Shown here piece after piece: positions 1-16,809 of a stretch of DNA of 57,521 nucleotides. The first letter of the stretch is position 1. Each line of letters opens with the position of its first letter. The translations under genes and the position numbers were made by a program. Below the pieces are notes generated by a model that made no database searches, was not told the origin of the DNA, and saw nothing but the letters and a program-made list of their open reading frames with translations. The stretch comes from Rhodospirillales bacterium (GTDB lineage Bacteria > Pseudomonadota > Alphaproteobacteria > Kiloniellales > JACOMY01): positions 1-57,521 of the forward strand of contig JACOMY010000014.1 of the NCBI GenBank assembly GCA_014324045.1. Direction: 5' to 3'.

Positions 1-87
1 ATCGCCATGGACGAGGGCTTGCGCTTCGCCATCCGCGAAGGCGGCCGCACCGTCGGCGCCGGCGTCGTCGCCAAAATCACCGAATAG
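1..87 (+). CDS. tuf: Elongation factor Tu, C-terminal end (partial)
   Basis: The window opens inside a gene whose last 28 codons end in [14 protein letters not shown], the characteristic C-terminus of EF-Tu, the GTPase that delivers aminoacyl-tRNA to the ribosome. Only the end of the third beta-barrel domain is present; the start lies outside the window. It precedes tRNA-Trp and secE, as in many proteobacteria in which a second tuf copy sits before secE-nusG. Which tuf copy this is cannot be told from the fragment. Confidence 0.95.
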   Translation: MAMDEGLRFAIREGGRTVGAGVVAKITE

Positions 88-117
88 GCTGGCAAGAAGA
101 GAGGGCCCGAAGCGAGG

Positions 118-144
118 GTTTGCCCGCGCTGCAAGCGGGCGTTA
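118..144 (+). terminator. Hairpin after tuf, possible terminator
   Basis: A 6-bp GC stem (GCCCGC at 122-127 with GCGGGC at 135-140) with a 7-base loop lies 30 bases after the tuf stop, between tuf and tRNA-Trp. Only a short, broken T run (gttagatt) follows, so it may be a weak terminator or a processing hairpin for the tRNA precursor. Confidence 0.4.
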
Positions 145-180
145 GATTAAGTGCAAGCGCGTGTTGTTAGGCCGCTTGTT

Positions 181-256
181 AGGAGTGTAGCTCAATTGGT
201 AGAGCACCGGTCTCCAAAACCGGGGGCTGGGGGTTCGAGTCCCTCCACTCCTGCCA
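181..256 (+). tRNA. trnW: tRNA-Trp (anticodon CCA)
   Basis: A full cloverleaf is visible: acceptor arm AGGAGTG pairing with CACTCCT, D arm with AGCTCAATTGGTAGAGC, anticodon stem CCGGT/ACCGG around loop CTCCAAA giving anticodon CCA, and T arm with GGTTCGAGTCC. The discriminator base is G and the 3' CCA is encoded at 254-256. Length is 76 nt. A tRNA-Trp gene between tuf and secE is a standard arrangement in proteobacteria. Confidence 0.97.
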
Positions 257-389
257 CGCTTAAGGGCAGAGCGGCTTGGGGGACGCAAGAGAATCACCCG
301 GGGATCTATAGGGGCCGCCGGGCTCCCCCAAGCGGTTAAGTCGCTTTTTGGGCTGCTAAGACGTGTGGGTGATTACGAGAGGGTATTAG

Positions 390-584
390 ATGGCTTTCAA
401 GCCTGTTGCTTTCTTTCAGGAAGTGCGCCAAGAGGTCTCCAAGATGATCTGGCCCGCCCGCAAGGAGACCATGGTGACCACGGCGATGGTTTTCCTCATG
501 GTCGCCTTGGTCGCCTTGTTCTTTTTTCTGGTCGATCAGCTGTTGAACCTCGGGGTCTCCGCGATCCTGGGCTTCGGCGGCTGA
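390..584 (+). CDS. secE: Preprotein translocase subunit SecE
   Basis: This 64-residue protein is the short one-helix form of SecE usual in Alphaproteobacteria. SecE clamps the two halves of SecY in the inner-membrane protein export channel. The N-terminal amphipathic part contains the family motif FFQEVRQEVSKMIWPARKE (about residues 8-26), followed by one hydrophobic transmembrane segment at about 30-50. It lies between tRNA-Trp and nusG, its usual place. The ATG start at 390 gives the expected MAFKPVAFF N-terminus. Confidence 0.96.
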   Translation: MAFKPVAFFQEVRQEVSKMIWPARKETMVTTAMVFLMVALVALFFFLVDQLLNLGVSAILGFGG

Positions 585-715
585 GGTGCGGGGTCGATGT
601 GCGGTCAGGATTCTGCGCAACAGGACAAGTAGAATTGGATGGGGCCGGCAGGCGGCACACGCCCCGGCCGTCCGTTCTAGCCGGCCCTTATCGATTAGCT
701 GGGACTTAAGGTCGG

Positions 716-1246
716 ATGGCCAAGCGTTGGTATGTGATTCACGTCTACTCGGGCTTCGAGAAGAAGGTTGCGGAGGCCGTGCGCGAGCAGGCCGACCGTC
801 TGGGAATGGCCGATCTGATCGATCAGGTCCTGGTTCCGACCGAAGAGGTCGTCGAGATGCGCCGCGGCAAGAAGGTGAACGCGGAGCGTAAGTTCTTTCC
901 GGGCTATGTGCTGGTCAAGATGGAACTGACCGATATGACCTGGCACACGATCAAGAACACGCCCAAGGTAACGGGCTTCTTGGGCGGGCAGATGAAGCCC
1001 ACCCCGATCTCGGAAGCCGAGGCGCAGCGGATCCTAGATCAAGTGAAGGAAGGCGTCGATCGGCCGAGGTCGAGCGTCGTCTTCGAGGTTGGCGAGGAGG
1101 TGCGGGTGGCCGACGGACCCTTCGAGAGCTTCGTCGGCGTGGTCGAGGAAGCTGACCCGGACCGCGACCGGATCAAGGTCTCGGTTTCCATCTTCGGGCG
1201 CGCCACTCCGGTGGAATTGGAGTATGCACAGGTGGCAAAACTCTAG
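716..1246 (+). CDS. nusG: Transcription termination/antitermination protein NusG
   Basis: A 176-residue NusG, the elongation factor that binds the beta' clamp of RNA polymerase, suppresses pausing and couples transcription to Rho or the ribosome. The NGN domain covers about residues 1-115 (start MAKRWYVIHVYSGFEKKV; FFPGYVLVKMELT near 60-75). The KOW domain is at about 124-172 with VADGPFESFVGVVEE. Length is normal for the family. It is 131 bp after secE and precedes the L11 operon, the canonical secE-nusG-rplKA order. Confidence 0.98.
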   Translation: MAKRWYVIHVYSGFEKKVAEAVREQADRLGMADLIDQVLVPTEEVVEMRRGKKVNAERKFFPGYVLVKMELTDMTWHTIKNTPKVTGFLGGQMKPTPISEAEAQRILDQVKEGVDRPRSSVVFEVGEEVRVADGPFESFVGVVEEADPDRDRIKVSVSIFGRATPVELEYAQVAKL

Positions 1247-1308
1247 CTACATTCTTAAATCTCGCTGTCTGCGGCAGGCCACGAAGACCGATGGCGGCCG
1301 GTAACAGC

Positions 1309-1335
1309 CCGCACGCGAGCAGCCTTTGCGTGCGG
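1309..1335 (+). promoter_or_regulatory. Hairpin in the rplK leader
   Basis: An 8-bp perfect stem, CCGCACGC (1309-1316) with GCGTGCGG (1328-1335), closes an 11-base loop 35 bases before the rplK start. In bacteria the L11-L1 operon is autoregulated by L1 binding its leader mRNA. This structure is in the right place for that, but I did not establish an L1-site consensus, so the role is inferred. Confidence 0.4.
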
Positions 1336-1369
1336 TTGACGTTTTCGAAAAGGGACTTAAAATTAAAGA

Positions 1370-1798
1370 ATGGCAAAGAAAATCCTGGGCTACATCAAGC
1401 TCGAAGTGCCGGCCGGGAAGGCCAACCCCTCACCGCCGATCGGGCCGGCGCTGGGTCAAAAGGGTTTGAACATCATGGAGTTCTGTAAGGCCTTCAATGC
1501 GGCCACGCAGGACAGGGAAACCGGTATGCCGATCCCCGTGGTGATCTCCGCTTATTCGGATCGCACCTTCTCATTCGAGATGAAGACGCCGCCGGCGTCG
1601 TTCTTCCTGAAGAAGGCGGCCGGCCTGGCCAAGGGCCACAGCACCCCGGGCAAGCAGGCCGGCGGTAACGTGACCCTGGCGCAATGCCGCGAGATCGCCG
1701 GGTGGAAGATGCAGGACTTGAATGCCTACGACCTCGACGCCGCGACCAAGATCGTCGTCGGCTCGGCCCGGTCGATGGGCTTGCAGGTGGTGGAATAA
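1370..1798 (+). CDS. rplK: 50S ribosomal protein L11
   Basis: A 142-residue L11, which binds the GTPase-associated region of 23S rRNA and takes part in factor binding and the RelA stringent response. The N-terminal [18 protein letters not shown] motif (about residues 20-37) with its conserved prolines is intact. The C-terminal RNA-binding domain contains the family's [10 protein letters not shown] near the end. Four bases separate its stop from rplA, so the two are translationally linked. Confidence 0.98.
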   Translation: MAKKILGYIKLEVPAGKANPSPPIGPALGQKGLNIMEFCKAFNAATQDRETGMPIPVVISAYSDRTFSFEMKTPPASFFLKKAAGLAKGHSTPGKQAGGNVTLAQCREIAGWKMQDLNAYDLDAATKIVVGSARSMGLQVVE

Positions 1799-1802
1799 GC
1801 CC

Positions 1803-2498
1803 ATGGCTAAGCTGACGAAGAGGGCCAAGCAGATCTACGAAGGTCTCGATCGCCAAAGGGCCTATGTCTTGGAAGAGGCTGTGCAGCTGATCAAGCAGAG
1901 GGCCACGGCCAGGTTCGACGAGTCGGTCGAGATAGCGATGAACCTGGGCATCGATCCGCGGCACGCCAATCAGGCCTTGCGCGGCGTGGTCGCGCTGCCG
2001 AACGGCACCGGCAAGCCGGTCCGGGTCGCGGTCTTCGCCCGCGGCGACAAGGCCGATGCGGCGCGCCGGGCCGGTGCCGACATCGTCGGTGCCGAGGACT
2101 TGGTGGAGCGGATCCAGGGCGGCAATCTGGACTTCGACCGCGCCATCGCCACACCCGACATGATGGCGTTGGTGGGGCGCTTGGGTAAGGTTCTGGGCCC
2201 GCGCGGCCTGATGCCGAATCCGAAGCTGGGCACCGTCGCCGCCGACGTTGCCGCTGCCGTGCGGGCAGCCAAGGGCGGTCAGGTGGAGTTCCGTGCCGAA
2301 CGTGCCGGAATCGTGCATGCCGGGGTTGGCAAAGTAAGCTTTGACGAATCCGCACTTTCGGCTAACGTGCGCGCTTTCGTCGATGCCATCGTGAAAGCCA
2401 AGCCCTCGGGCGCCAAGGGAACCTACCTCAAGAAGGTCTCCTTGAGTTCGACCATGGGGCCGGGCATCGTCGTGGATACCGCAGGCCTAAGCGCCTAG
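1803..2498 (+). CDS. rplA: 50S ribosomal protein L1
   Basis: A 231-residue L1, the mobile L1-stalk protein that helps deacylated tRNA leave the E site and represses its own operon by binding mRNA. The start at 1803 ([10 protein letters not shown]) is chosen over upstream in-frame codons because it gives the family N-terminus and lies just after the rplK stop. The motifs [12 protein letters not shown] and [15 protein letters not shown] (about residues 105-145) are typical of the L1 core. Confidence 0.98.
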   Translation: MAKLTKRAKQIYEGLDRQRAYVLEEAVQLIKQRATARFDESVEIAMNLGIDPRHANQALRGVVALPNGTGKPVRVAVFARGDKADAARRAGADIVGAEDLVERIQGGNLDFDRAIATPDMMALVGRLGKVLGPRGLMPNPKLGTVAADVAAAVRAAKGGQVEFRAERAGIVHAGVGKVSFDESALSANVRAFVDAIVKAKPSGAKGTYLKKVSLSSTMGPGIVVDTAGLSA

Positions 2499-2887
2499 CG
2501 GTCGCCGCGAAATTAAGGAATTCCCGGTCCGTTCCGCCGCTTGGGCGGCGGGGTGGACCGCGGGTCCGGGACCGAAGGTCGGGGCGGCTTGCCGTCTCGC
2601 AGCGGATGCCGGAACAGCTGTCCAAGACTGCAGGTGCGGCCTTCGGGTCGCCTAAGCGCTGGCTCCCGGCCGGAGGCGGGGCCTGCATAGACGGGGTGCA
2701 CAGAGTCTTGTCTCGAAGCCTGCCGGAGGGGAACCTCCGCGCCGGGCAGCAGCGATCTTGGCGCGTGCCTCCTGGGCAGGTCGTTGGGGTGCCGGACGGT
2801 CCGGCGCCCCGGTGAAGCGGTCTCTCGTCCGGGCCGGAACTTCCGGGACGGTGCGTTCGGCCGCTGTAGCAAGGGGGAGACGCATTC
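2499..2887 (+). promoter_or_regulatory. rplJ leader region with strong hairpins
   Basis: 389 bases between rplA and rplJ hold no gene but are rich in secondary structure. The clearest element is at 2786-2810: GGGGTGCCGGA, a 3-base loop, TCCGGCGCCCC, an 11-bp stem with one G-T pair. Others include CCGCCGC/GCGGCGG near 2535-2552 and a bulged hairpin at about 2718-2750. The rplJL leader is where L10(L7/L12)4 represses its own translation in other bacteria, so this is probably the L10-responsive leader and may hold a promoter. I did not match an L10-leader covariance model. Confidence 0.5.
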
Positions 2888-3436
2888 GTGAATCGTGCCG
2901 CTAAGGAAGCACTGGTCGCCCAGTTGAACGAAGCCTTCTCGCAGTCCTCGTTGCTCATCGTCACCCGGCAAACCGGCATGACGGTGTTCGAAAGCCGGGA
3001 ACTGCGGCAGCGCATGCGCGATGCCGGGGCCAGATTCAAGGTGGCTAAGAACCGCTTGGCGCGTCTCGCCCTCGAGGGCACGCCCTATGAGGGGCTGCGT
3101 GACCGGCTGACCGGACCGACCGGCCTGATTTGGACGGACCGGCCGGTGGAGACTGCCAAGGCCACGGTCAAGTACACGAAGGACAGCGACAAGCTGACCG
3201 TCGTGGCCGCTGGCTTCGGCGCACAGATCTTGGACGCCCAAGGCGTTGAGCAGGTCGCGAAGATGCCGTCGCTTGATGCGCTGCGCGGCAGGCTGGCCGG
3301 TCTCATGCAGGCCCCGGCTGCCAGGCTCGTCGGCCTTCTGCCGGCCCCGGCGGCCAAGATTGCCGGCGTCCTGCAGGCCGGCTCTTGCAAGCTGCCGCGT
3401 GTTCTCAATGCCTATGCCCGGAAGGATGCGGCCTAG
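2888..3436 (+). CDS. rplJ: 50S ribosomal protein L10
   Basis: A 182-residue L10, which anchors the L7/L12 dimers to the ribosomal stalk. Translation starts at a GTG at 2888 behind a strong GGGGGAG ribosome-binding site. The N-terminal rRNA-binding domain includes FKVAKNRLARLAL near residue 50. The C-terminal helix that carries L7/L12 dimers is rich in Ala and Leu with repeated hydrophobic blocks (RLVGLLPAPAAKIAGVLQAG). Length is typical for Alphaproteobacteria, whose longer tail holds three L7/L12 dimers. rplL follows. Confidence 0.97.
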   Translation: MNRAAKEALVAQLNEAFSQSSLLIVTRQTGMTVFESRELRQRMRDAGARFKVAKNRLARLALEGTPYEGLRDRLTGPTGLIWTDRPVETAKATVKYTKDSDKLTVVAAGFGAQILDAQGVEQVAKMPSLDALRGRLAGLMQAPAARLVGLLPAPAAKIAGVLQAGSCKLPRVLNAYARKDAA

Positions 3437-3559
3437 GCTTGGACGGAGGTGCCGCGGTTTGAGCCCGCGCTTGGTATTCGCTGTGAAACTTGCGGGTGGC
3501 TCCCACGCTTGACGATGGCCGGGAGCCGACCCCAGATCGAGACCCTGAGGAGTAAAGAA

Positions 3560-3955
3560 ATGGCTGATTTGGATAAGTTCGTCGAGGAGCTGTCTAACCT
3601 GACCCTGCTCGAAGCCGCCGACCTGGCCAAGAAGTTGGAAGATGCATGGGGCGTTTCGGCCGCTGCCGCGCCGATGGCCATGCCGGCAATGCCGGGCGCA
3701 GCTGCCGGCGGCGAGGGCGACGCCGCCCCGGCTGCCGAGGAGAAGACCGAGTTCGATGTGATCCTGGCATCGTTCGGCGACAAGAAGATCAACGTGATTA
3801 AGGAGATCCGCAGCATCACCGGTCTCGGCCTCAAGGAGGCCAAGGAGCTGGTCGAAGCTGCCCCGAAGCCGGTCAAGGAGGCCGTCTCCAAGGAGGAGGC
3901 CGACAAGATCAAGGAGCAGCTCGAAGGCGCCGGTGCGACTGTCGAAGTCAAGTAG
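3560..3955 (+). CDS. rplL: 50S ribosomal protein L7/L12
   Basis: A 131-residue L7/L12, the multicopy stalk protein that recruits translational GTPases. The start at 3560 has AGGAGTAAAGAA in front of it. An N-terminal dimerisation domain ([20 protein letters not shown]) is followed by an Ala/Pro/Gly hinge at about 35-60 and the C-terminal factor-binding domain with [20 protein letters not shown]. It follows rplJ and precedes rpoB across a structured spacer. Confidence 0.98.
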   Translation: MADLDKFVEELSNLTLLEAADLAKKLEDAWGVSAAAAPMAMPAMPGAAAGGEGDAAPAAEEKTEFDVILASFGDKKINVIKEIRSITGLGLKEAKELVEAAPKPVKEAVSKEEADKIKEQLEGAGATVEVK

Positions 3956-3961
3956 CGCCGG

Positions 3962-4024
3962 GCCGATGCTTCGGCATCGGCAGCGCGATTGCCTGAGGCG
4001 GCGTGGAACGCCGGTTCCACGCCG
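3962..4024 (+). promoter_or_regulatory. Tandem hairpins between rplL and rpoB (attenuator or RNase III site)
   Basis: Two near-perfect hairpins sit just after rplL. The first is GCCGATGC, TTCG tetraloop, GCATCGGC (3962-3981). The second is GGCGTGGAAC, loop GCCG, GTTCCACGCC (4000-4023), extended by one more C-G pair. Neither is followed by a T run. In E. coli an attenuator and an RNase III site lie in the same spacer and set the ratio of ribosomal protein to polymerase synthesis. The position suggests the same role here; that is inference. Confidence 0.6.
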
Positions 4025-4220
4025 GCCGAAGTTGTGCGTGCATTCGGTTGGTGTATTTGTTGGCGGCTCTTAAGGCGGGGCGCGGGTTTTGCCGGAGGCG
4101 GTCGATTGCCGGCCGGAAGCAGCTTTCGGCCGGTCTTTGCGGCCGGGGTACCGCGTTGGCCGGCGCCCAGGTTGGACCATGCCAGAGTTAGGTCGGGCAA
4201 GAAGGGAAGAAAAGCGAGCC

Positions 4221-12717
<8,497 letters not shown>

Positions 12718-12765
12718 GCACTTCGCTTAAGCCTCTTAAAAAATGCTTCGCTCAGGCTCTCTAAG

Positions 12766-12802
12766 AAAAGGTCCCCCGGTTTCATGTCTGGGGGGCTTTT
12801 TG
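12766..12802 (+). terminator. Rho-independent terminator of the rpoBC operon
   Basis: AAAAGGTCCCCC and GGGGGGCTTTTT face each other across a loop of about a dozen bases, ending in a run of five T. It lies about 50 bases after the rpoC stop, the expected position for the operon terminator. The bases between contain an imperfect direct repeat (GCTTCGCT.A.GC.TCT). Confidence 0.8.
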
Positions 12803-13334
12803 TACGCAGCTCCGGTACCGCGAAGCACCCGGGGTCAAGCTTGGTCGAGGCGTTTCGGCAAGGCTGGCAAGCAGTCCTCCGGTCAGTAGGGTTTCCGTCC
12901 GGTCAGGCGCCTAGCGCTGCCGCCGATGGCGACGTCTCCACTGGCGACGGCGGGGCCTTCCCCGGTGTCCTCTGTGCCGGCTATCTTATGCCGCCGAAAG
13001 GAATGCCGATCGGCGCCGCCGTCTCTCTCCTCCCGGTCGTCAGGTCGTCAAGCGGGAACTTGGACAGCTGGCCGTGTCCTTAAGGCGCGGCCCTCGGATT
13101 GCCCAATGACCGCCTCGCCGGCGGGACGGCAAGCTTGCGCCCGATGCCCGGCAGATCCTCCCTGGCGTTGCCCGCACCGCTCGTTCGGCAGGACGGAGCC
13201 GCCATGCGGCGATAAACCCAAGTAGCAGGCGGCTGATCTCGGTCACGAAATAGGGGGCCCTGCCATCCCTATCTCCTACCGAGCCGCCGTTTTCGTCGCC
13301 TCAATCACGCGCCAAAGGGGAAGATCTGCGCCGG
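12803..13334. other. Gene-free stretch after rpoC
   Basis: No reading frame here resembles a protein family or has a good ribosome-binding site. Several frames stay open only because the DNA is GC-rich. One minus-strand stretch at about 13130-13175 reads REDLPGIGRKLAV, like the C-terminal domain of KhtT-type antiporter regulators, but it is too short to call. The region looks like decayed or non-coding DNA. Confidence 0.5.
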
Positions 13335-13721
13335 TCATGGCAGGATGGTCAAGGCGCCGCCAAGGAAGGCCAGGCTGGCTGCTAATCCGGTCACGGCGGT
13401 CGCGGCGAAACAGGCAATGTGCAGGCGATAAAGTCTCCTAGACCCGCATCCGGCAGCAATGTGAAAGAGGGCCGTAGCGGCAGTTAGATAGCGAATGCCG
13501 AAGCTGGTGATCGCCATAGCCGCGCCGGTCACCCACCAGCCGATTGCGGCGACGAAGTTTTCCTTGCCGATGCTGAGCCCGGCCAAGGCGGAGACCGACG
13601 ACAAGGCGGCGATGATGGCGCCGCTGTTGACGATCAGCGCCCACTTCAGGTATAAACCTCCGGACTCCTGCATTGTGTTATTGACGCGATTCAGGTCCTC
13701 TTGCTTCCTTTCGTCGTGCAT
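13335..13721 (-). CDS. Small multi-pass membrane protein of unknown function
   Basis: A 128-residue protein that I do not recognise. The start at 13721 (MHDERKQEDLNRVNN) is chosen because AAGGAG precedes it at good spacing; the frame runs further upstream without family support. After a polar 25-residue N-terminus there are about four hydrophobic segments: near 27-48, 56-79, a weaker one at 80-92, and 101-126. It stands alone between gene-free stretches, so context gives no hint of function. The hydrophobic pattern and start site make it likely to be a real gene. Confidence 0.6.
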   Translation of the reverse strand: MHDERKQEDLNRVNNTMQESGGLYLKWALIVNSGAIIAALSSVSALAGLSIGKENFVAAIGWWVTGAAMAITSFGIRYLTAATALFHIAAGCGSRRLYRLHIACFAATAVTGLAASLAFLGGALTILP

Positions 13722-14251
13722 TAGGGTTCTCCTTGAGCGATCTGGCACACCCGTTCGGCAAGTTGGTTGCGGCGGCGGGATTGCCGTTCCGATGCGACAA
13801 CCAAGCATCGATTGCGACGCGAGCAAAGGCCCGCTCGCGGCTGCGGGAAGCCCGGCAGCTTTTTCCGGTGCTCGCGGAATTAGAAGATAGAGATCCGCAG
13901 GGCAGCGGCTCGCGTGCAAAAGAAGCGCCCGGCCTCACCGCTCCATTCGCACGGTAGGGATTCTAGGGTATCGAGCGAGAATGCCCCGCCCTCGACGATC
14001 ATCCACTTCTTGGCGATCGTTAGCCAGTTCGCCCGGGAGCCGCCCGGGGTCAGCGAGTCACTGATCAGGGTCACACTCTGCAACCGCTCTGCACGAGGGC
14101 GCTTTTTCCGGCAAAACAAAGGGTGCGCGCCCGGATTTTTCAAGCCTTCCGCAGCCCTCCAACATCGATCTCCAAACCGCTTTTCAGCCGATTCCGCATC
14201 CCTGCAACCGCCCGATTTTAAAAGACTTCTGTCACCCTACATCTCCTCGTC
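13722..14251. other. Gene-free stretch
   Basis: Frames up to about 110 codons are open on both strands, but none has a recognisable domain, a plausible start with ribosome-binding site, or codon choices like the neighbouring genes. It lies beside a clearly decayed toxin gene and may itself be degraded coding DNA. Confidence 0.4.
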
Positions 14252-14480
14252 TTAAATGTCTCGGCGGACCATCTGCCCTGTCTTCATTGCGCACGGGTCG
14301 ATGATCTCGGCCCCGCATCCGCCGAAATTCTTGACATTTCTCGTCGCAACACTCGCCCTTTTGGGCACAGCCGATGGCGGCAATCCGGCAGTCGAATTGG
14401 CCGGTCGGCCGCTCCGCCGCGCGCCGCTTCGGCTGCGATGAGCGCGTAAACCTCTGCCGTTGCTTCAGTCGAACCCCGGT
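14252..14480 (-). pseudogene. Remnant of a PIN-domain (VapC/FitB-type) toxin
   Basis: Read on the minus strand, this stretch spells the end of a PIN-domain RNase toxin in successive frames. ATAEVYALIAAEAARGG (to about 14400) matches the helix before the third acidic residue. FDCRIAAIG (14371-14396) matches the FDAQIAAIA catalytic segment. SVATRNVKNFGGCGAEIIDP (ending near the TAA at 14252) matches the family C-terminus ATRNVKDFEG.GVE.INPW. At least two frameshifts separate these pieces, and the N-terminal DTN motif was not found. VapC-type toxins are tRNA or rRNA endonucleases paired with an antitoxin; no antitoxin is recognisable here. The gene is non-functional as read. Confidence 0.65.
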
Positions 14481-14839
14481 GGCTTACGCATGGACTCGCG
14501 CGGCGGAACTTCCATCTCCTCCCCGCCCAAGGGTGCAGCGCGCGGTGAACGCTCACCGTAGTCGGCGCCCGTCAAACCTTTGGCCTCCAATCCAACACCA
14601 TCGGCCGCTTGACGGCAAAGCCGATCCTCTAACGCAGCAGTTCGTTATCCAAGATCCTCTCCAACAGCCCCAGAAGGCTTCCTAGCTCTGGCAAGCCGAT
14701 AGAACGTCAAACGCGCCTTTGGCTTGAGGGCAAGGTGGTGGCGGCTCCTCCGCGACGACCAACAGCGCCTTGACGTCGTCGGCTTGGCGAGCTGGCCCGG
14801 AATGGTCTGCTCCGGCGCCGTGTTCACGCAAATGCCGTC
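14481..14839. other. Gene-free stretch next to the toxin remnant
   Basis: This would hold the toxin N-terminus and the antitoxin if the locus were intact. Minus-strand translation gives only short unmatched pieces such as PELGSLLGLLERILDNELL, with stops. I see no supportable gene. Confidence 0.4.
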
Positions 14840-15775
14840 TTATCGATCTCCGCGGATGTAGGGGAGGCCCAAGGCCGGCGGCAGCAGAGAGTGGCGGCCG
14901 AAGACCACCAGCACCAGCATCACCATGGCGAAGGGCAGCATCTGCACCACGTCGGTCGGAATGTTCAGTCCGGCCACCTGCAGCGCCGTCGTCAGCGCCA
15001 GGGAGAGGCCGAAGAGCAGTGCGCCGGCCAGGACCCAGAGGGGCCGACCGCGCGCCAGCATCGCCAGCACGATAGCGATGAAGCCTGCGCCGCCGGTCAT
15101 GAAGGGCACGAAGAGCCCAGCCGCTACGTTCGCCATGTAAGCGCCGCCTAGCCCGGCTAGCAGTCCGGTCGCCAGCACCGCCCAGGTCCGGGTCTTGGTG
15201 ACGCTGACGCCGGCGGCATCCAGAGCACCGGGCTTGTTGCCGGCAGCCTCCAGATTCAGGCCGATATAGCTGTTGCGGTAGAGCCAGGCCAACGCAGGCA
15301 CCAGGAGGATTGCTGCATAGACCAGGGGCGTGCGGTCGAAGATGGCGGGACCGAAGACCGGGATCGCCTCCAAGCCCGGCAGCGGCCAGTCGGGAGCTGG
15401 GAGCAGACTGGGGCGCGAACGCGCGAACTGGAAGTGATGCAGCAGGGCTGTCAGTCCGTCCACCGAGAGTGTAAGCGCGATGCCGATCACGATCTGGTTC
15501 ATACCGAGGCGAATGCAGAAGAGCGCCATTAGCAGCGCTACGGCCATGCCGCCCAATCCGCCAGCCAGCAGGCCCAGCCAGAAGGAACTGCCGAAGTAGG
15601 CGCTACAGAAGCCGGTATAAGCGCCTAACAACATCATGCCTTCCAGGCCGATATTGAGCACGCCCGACTTCTCCGAGATCTGTTCACCCAGGCCGGCCAG
15701 CAGCAGCGGGATGGCCGCAGTCAGCACCCCGGCCAGCAGGGTGGTAAGAAAGATCTCGCTGAAGAGGCCGCTCAC
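14840..15775 (-). CDS. BMP-type nucleoside ABC transporter, second permease subunit
   Basis: A 311-residue inner-membrane permease of the BPD_transp_2 family (NupQ/YufQ type), which pairs with a second permease to import nucleosides. The signature GEQISEKSGVLNIGLEGMML lies at about residues 29-48, and some eight hydrophobic segments follow. Its start overlaps the end of the first permease by 4 bases, so they are co-translated. It is the last gene of a four-gene operon (binding protein, ATPase, two permeases). The substrate is inferred from the family; deoxynucleosides, guanosine or related purines are all possible. Confidence 0.88.
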   Translation of the reverse strand: MSGLFSEIFLTTLLAGVLTAAIPLLLAGLGEQISEKSGVLNIGLEGMMLLGAYTGFCSAYFGSSFWLGLLAGGLGGMAVALLMALFCIRLGMNQIVIGIALTLSVDGLTALLHHFQFARSRPSLLPAPDWPLPGLEAIPVFGPAIFDRTPLVYAAILLVPALAWLYRNSYIGLNLEAAGNKPGALDAAGVSVTKTRTWAVLATGLLAGLGGAYMANVAAGLFVPFMTGGAGFIAIVLAMLARGRPLWVLAGALLFGLSLALTTALQVAGLNIPTDVVQMLPFAMVMLVLVVFGRHSLLPPALGLPYIRGDR

Positions 15776-16809
15776 GACGCGGCCCTCTCGAGGCGGCGCC
15801 GGTAGTCCAGATACTCGATCAGCGCTAGGAAAATCAACAGCAGGCCGACCAGCATCAGCACGAAAAAATTGGGCACGCCCAGCCGCCTGGCCGCGCTCTC
15901 GCCGCCGATGACCAATACCGAGAAGAAGAAGACGAAGAGGATGGTGCCGTAGCCGTTGAAGCGCGCTAAGAAGACTAACGGCACCACCAAGAGCCCGTAG
16001 CCCGGATTCCAGTCAGCCTGCACGTTACCGTAGACGCCCAGGATGTCGATGGCGCCGCCCACTCCGGCCAGTGCCGCGCTGAGCGCAAAGGTGGCGTAGG
16101 TAAGGAGGCCGACATTGAGCCCGGCATGGATCGCCGCGCGCGGATTGCCGCCGACAATCTGCAGGCGCAAACCGAAGGATGTGCGGGTCATGACCAAGTG
16201 CACCATGACGACGCTCGCCAGGGCCAGCAGGATGCTGACATTGACCGTAGTGCCGAACAGCCGCCAGAGGCGCTCGTCCACCGGCAGGGTCAAGGTTTGC
16301 GGCACTGTCGTCTGGGAGTCGTCGAAGACCAGCTTCACCAGCACATTGGCAAAAGAGATGCCTAGGAAGGACATCATCAAGGTGGTGACGATCTCGTTGA
16401 TGCCGTAGCGCGCCTTCAACAAGGCCGGCAGCAGCGACCAGGTCGCCCCGACCAGGGCGGCCACGGTGATCGCGATCAGCCAAGCCAAGGGCGCCGGCAG
16501 GAATCCGACCAGGACTGGCGCTAGCGCGGCAGTGAAGACGGCGGCCAGCAGGAACTGCCCGTCGACACCCAGGTTCCAGATCCCGGCACGGAACGCGACG
16601 ATTAAACCGGCGGCGATCGAAAGCAGCGGCGCGGCGCGGGTGACGGTGGCCTGCAGTCCACTGGCCCGGAACAGTCCTCGCTCCACGACATAGCCATAGT
16701 AGGCTAAGGGATCTTTGCCCAGTAGAAGCAAGATCGCACCGCCTGCTGCCAGCGCCAGCAGTATCGGCAGGAGAATGCGTGCGGCGGCGGCGAGGGGCTC
16801 TGCCCTCAT
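15772..16809 (-). CDS. BMP-type nucleoside ABC transporter, first permease subunit
   Basis: A 345-residue permease of the NupP/YufP type, partner of the next gene in the membrane channel. The first transmembrane helix is at about 8-30. The family motif FRAGIWNLGVDGQFLLAAVF is at about 73-92, and further helices run to the C-terminus, which ends in a basic RRRLERAAS. Both ends overlap the neighbouring genes by 4 bases (ATGA), indicating tight translational coupling in the operon. Confidence 0.88.
   Translation of the reverse strand: MRAEPLAAAARILLPILLALAAGGAILLLLGKDPLAYYGYVVERGLFRASGLQATVTRAAPLLSIAAGLIVAFRAGIWNLGVDGQFLLAAVFTAALAPVLVGFLPAPLAWLIAITVAALVGATWSLLPALLKARYGINEIVTTLMMSFLGISFANVLVKLVFDDSQTTVPQTLTLPVDERLWRLFGTTVNVSILLALASVVMVHLVMTRTSFGLRLQIVGGNPRAAIHAGLNVGLLTYATFALSAALAGVGGAIDILGVYGNVQADWNPGYGLLVVPLVFLARFNGYGTILFVFFFSVLVIGGESAARRLGVPNFFVLMLVGLLLIFLALIEYLDYRRRLERAAS

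Noticed and set aside
13060..13260. REDLPGIGRKLAV on the minus strand, like the C-terminal domain of KhtT-type K+/H+ antiporter regulators
   Set aside because: Only about a dozen residues match, and the flanking translation gives no further support, so it may be chance.
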